14,719 nucleotides of DNA. Origin: an uncultured Oscillochloris sp. (GTDB taxonomy: Bacteria; Chloroflexota; Chloroflexia; Chloroflexales; Chloroflexaceae). The translations under genes were made by a program, and so were the position numbers. Shown one piece after another: positions 14,501-14,719 of this stretch (position 1 is its first letter; the number at the start of each line of letters is the position of its first letter). Location: contig CAIRFY010000227.1 of the NCBI GenBank assembly GCA_903877945.1, positions 1-14,719 on the forward strand, in the 5' to 3' direction. Below the pieces are notes generated by a model. The model saw nothing but the letters and a program-made list of their open reading frames with translations, did no database searches and was not told the DNA's origin.

Positions 14501-14604
14501 AGGTAGCGGAATGGGAGGCGGAGATTGACGAGCGAGTGGGGCGGCTGTACGGGCTAACCAGTGCCGAGATCACGGCGTTGCGGGGGGAGCAGGGGAAGGG
14601 GTAG
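11545..14604 (+). CDS. Eco57I/type IIG-style adenine DNA methyltransferase (restriction-modification)
   Basis: The product is 1019 aa from the ATG at 11545 (GGA eight bases upstream); an in-frame GTG at 11500 would only add translated repeat. Motif order is that of gamma-class N6-adenine methylases: GSYYTPRPIVAFM (363-375, motif X), DPACGSGAYL (425-434, SAM-binding motif I), GVDLDPFAVNIARLRLWL (473-490) and the catalytic NPPY (602-605). Residues 1-350 are a helical N-terminal region (KLFNRLMFIVFLERKGWL at 208-225) in which I see no clear PD-(D/E)xK nuclease. Residues about 770-960 are the target-recognition part (GVSTGLNAAFVV, FLRGRDVKRW, then IPIPPAP), with a GC drop inside. It stands alone, with no separate endonuclease or BREX-type partner visible. 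Confidence 0.88.
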   Translation: MTDSLLPTIQHYLDTAAQPNRLRDLFAQTLLWGRPQGAAQPLAVGSPVSQTLMAQPVAQLGSLPVFQITWPDTKLPTVTERRAVYHTLAQVALEHLLCYVTQDGRRLALVWARDRGGKRVELRTLPYDQGTPARTTIERLAALAFRLDEFDMFGHIAPNTVIARLNAAFDVEAVTKQFFATYRQCFDGVESQLTGISDARARRLFTQKLFNRLMFIVFLERKGWLTYQGQPTYLRALWQAHLKERVTDASANFYQSRLTLLFFAGLNTPHEVNVVDIQHGSVIEERIGRVPYLNGGLFEEEADDRDPAIQVPDGALESVITELFYRFNFTVTESTPFDLEVAVDPEMLGKVFEELVTGRHESGSYYTPRPIVAFMCREGLKGYLQTKLPTESPEVIARFVDERGASDLRNPEAALAALTQVRVCDPACGSGAYLLGMLQELLALRTGLFTARKVDAVTTYERKLAIIQANLYGVDLDPFAVNIARLRLWLSLVVEYEGEHPPPLPNLDYKVETGDSLAAPDPSGGVQPDMFRRQQIADYFDLKDRYLRSHGTAKLTLRAEVTAKEQEIAAWAHPKGGVQGFDWAVGFAEVFVAGGFDIVVANPPYVRQELIKDQKPTLQKVYPEVYTGVADLYVYFYARALQMLRVGGMLAFISPNKWFRAKYGAPLRKHIAATCRVASITDFGDLPVFQAAIAYPMIFAAQKGQTAAPGAIFTQVKTLEPPYPDVLSVIQAQGHALPPEAMQGADWHLDTPAAVRLVEKLRAAGTPLGDYVHGRFYRGVSTGLNAAFVVDRATHDRLIAKHAASAELLKPFLRGRDVKRWRVDSNDLYLCYVGWETPIKEYPAIFEHLQQFEADLKSRPEVSQGKLPWYALSRYAAEYWQAFEQPKIIYPDIGKQAEFAYDTSSSFLGNTMYLIPTTQMWLLGLLNSSSVFWFYSQLSPQIRGGFVRWIAQYVTQIPIPPAPAGERETIAALAQRCLDAKGQGAQVAEWEAEIDERVGRLYGLTSAEITALRGEQGKG

Positions 14605-14626
14605 AGACGCACTATTTTGCGTCTCT
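14603..14626. terminator. Hairpin at the methyltransferase stop
   Basis: AGAGACGCA (14603-14611) and TGCGTCTCT (14618-14626) pair perfectly around CTATTT, beginning inside the TAG stop. There is no T tract after it. CTCC-TGC-GGAG follows at once (14625-14635). It may end transcripts from both sides. Confidence 0.55.
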
Positions 14627-14662
14627 CCTGCGGAGCGCACCATGAACGCCTGCGCGGGTCGA

Positions 14663-14719
14663 TCAGGGTTGCTTGGACGAGGCAAGCAGATCGCTCGGTG
14701 TGACCACCGTGATCGGAAA
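14663..14719 (-). CDS. C-terminal end of a gene entering from the right, possibly a PIN-domain toxin
   Basis: The last 18 codons and a TGA are visible (ITVVTPSDLLASSKQP at the end). A hydrophobic strand followed by TP and a short acidic helix start is how many PIN-family toxin proteins end, but this is too short for a firm call. The open frame runs to the window edge. Confidence 0.4.
   Translation of the reverse strand, partial: FPITVVTPSDLLASSKQP

Noticed and set aside
11545..14604. PglX of a BREX defence cluster
   Set aside because: None of the partner genes (PglZ, BrxC and others) is in the window and the adjoining DNA is repeats, so a stand-alone type IIG-like enzyme is the simpler reading.

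Overview
The window is about 14.7 kb of a high-GC bacterial chromosome. It is most like Chloroflexota, probably a filamentous Chloroflexus/Roseiflexus-type organism. That placement is an inference from protein style (RsbR-like PAS-STAS protein, DUF2283-type and antitoxin-like remnants, ECF-like sigma with a zinc-binding anti-sigma) and from the many palindromic C/G-rich intergenic repeats. No rRNA, tRNA or CRISPR array was seen.

Layout. 1-190 is a nested palindromic repeat. 198-3836 (minus) is a three-gene run: an excisionase-type HTH protein, a membrane-anchored jelly-roll-like surface protein, and a membrane-anchored von Willebrand A (VWA) protein with a complete MIDAS site. Divergent from it, 4197-5944 (plus) holds a sigma-70-like factor and a protein with two zinc-binding anti-sigma motifs. 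The two arms share a 360-bp control region, so a surface module under sigma/anti-sigma control is plausible but unproven.

5975-8345 (minus) is a molybdate-related pair. The upstream gene fuses a PadR-type winged helix to a ModA-like oxyanion-binding module with no signal peptide. The module looks circularly permuted: the segment matching the ModA C-terminal tail sits before the ModA N-terminus. The gene has a near-consensus promoter with abutting palindromes at its start site and ends at a strong terminator. modD, a phosphoribosyltransferase homologue, follows.

8596-8713 is a 118-bp MITE-like insertion with near-perfect terminal inverted repeats and an exact 10-bp target duplication, just upstream of a PAS-STAS regulator (8748-9563). 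That gene converges on sufE (minus), which is preceded by an unrecognised small gene.

10418-11540 is a repeat-rich intergenic region. It contains a second, expanded copy of the 1-190 repeat (20 uninterrupted 8-bp units), G/C-rich hairpins, a terminator-like stem, a frameshifted DUF2283-like pseudogene running into an antitoxin-like remnant, REP-like palindromes and a 19-bp inverted repeat. 11545-14604 encodes a large Eco57I/type IIG-style DNA methyltransferase whose C-terminal specificity region has a sharp local drop in GC. The right edge carries the last 18 codons of a minus-strand gene, possibly a PIN-domain toxin.
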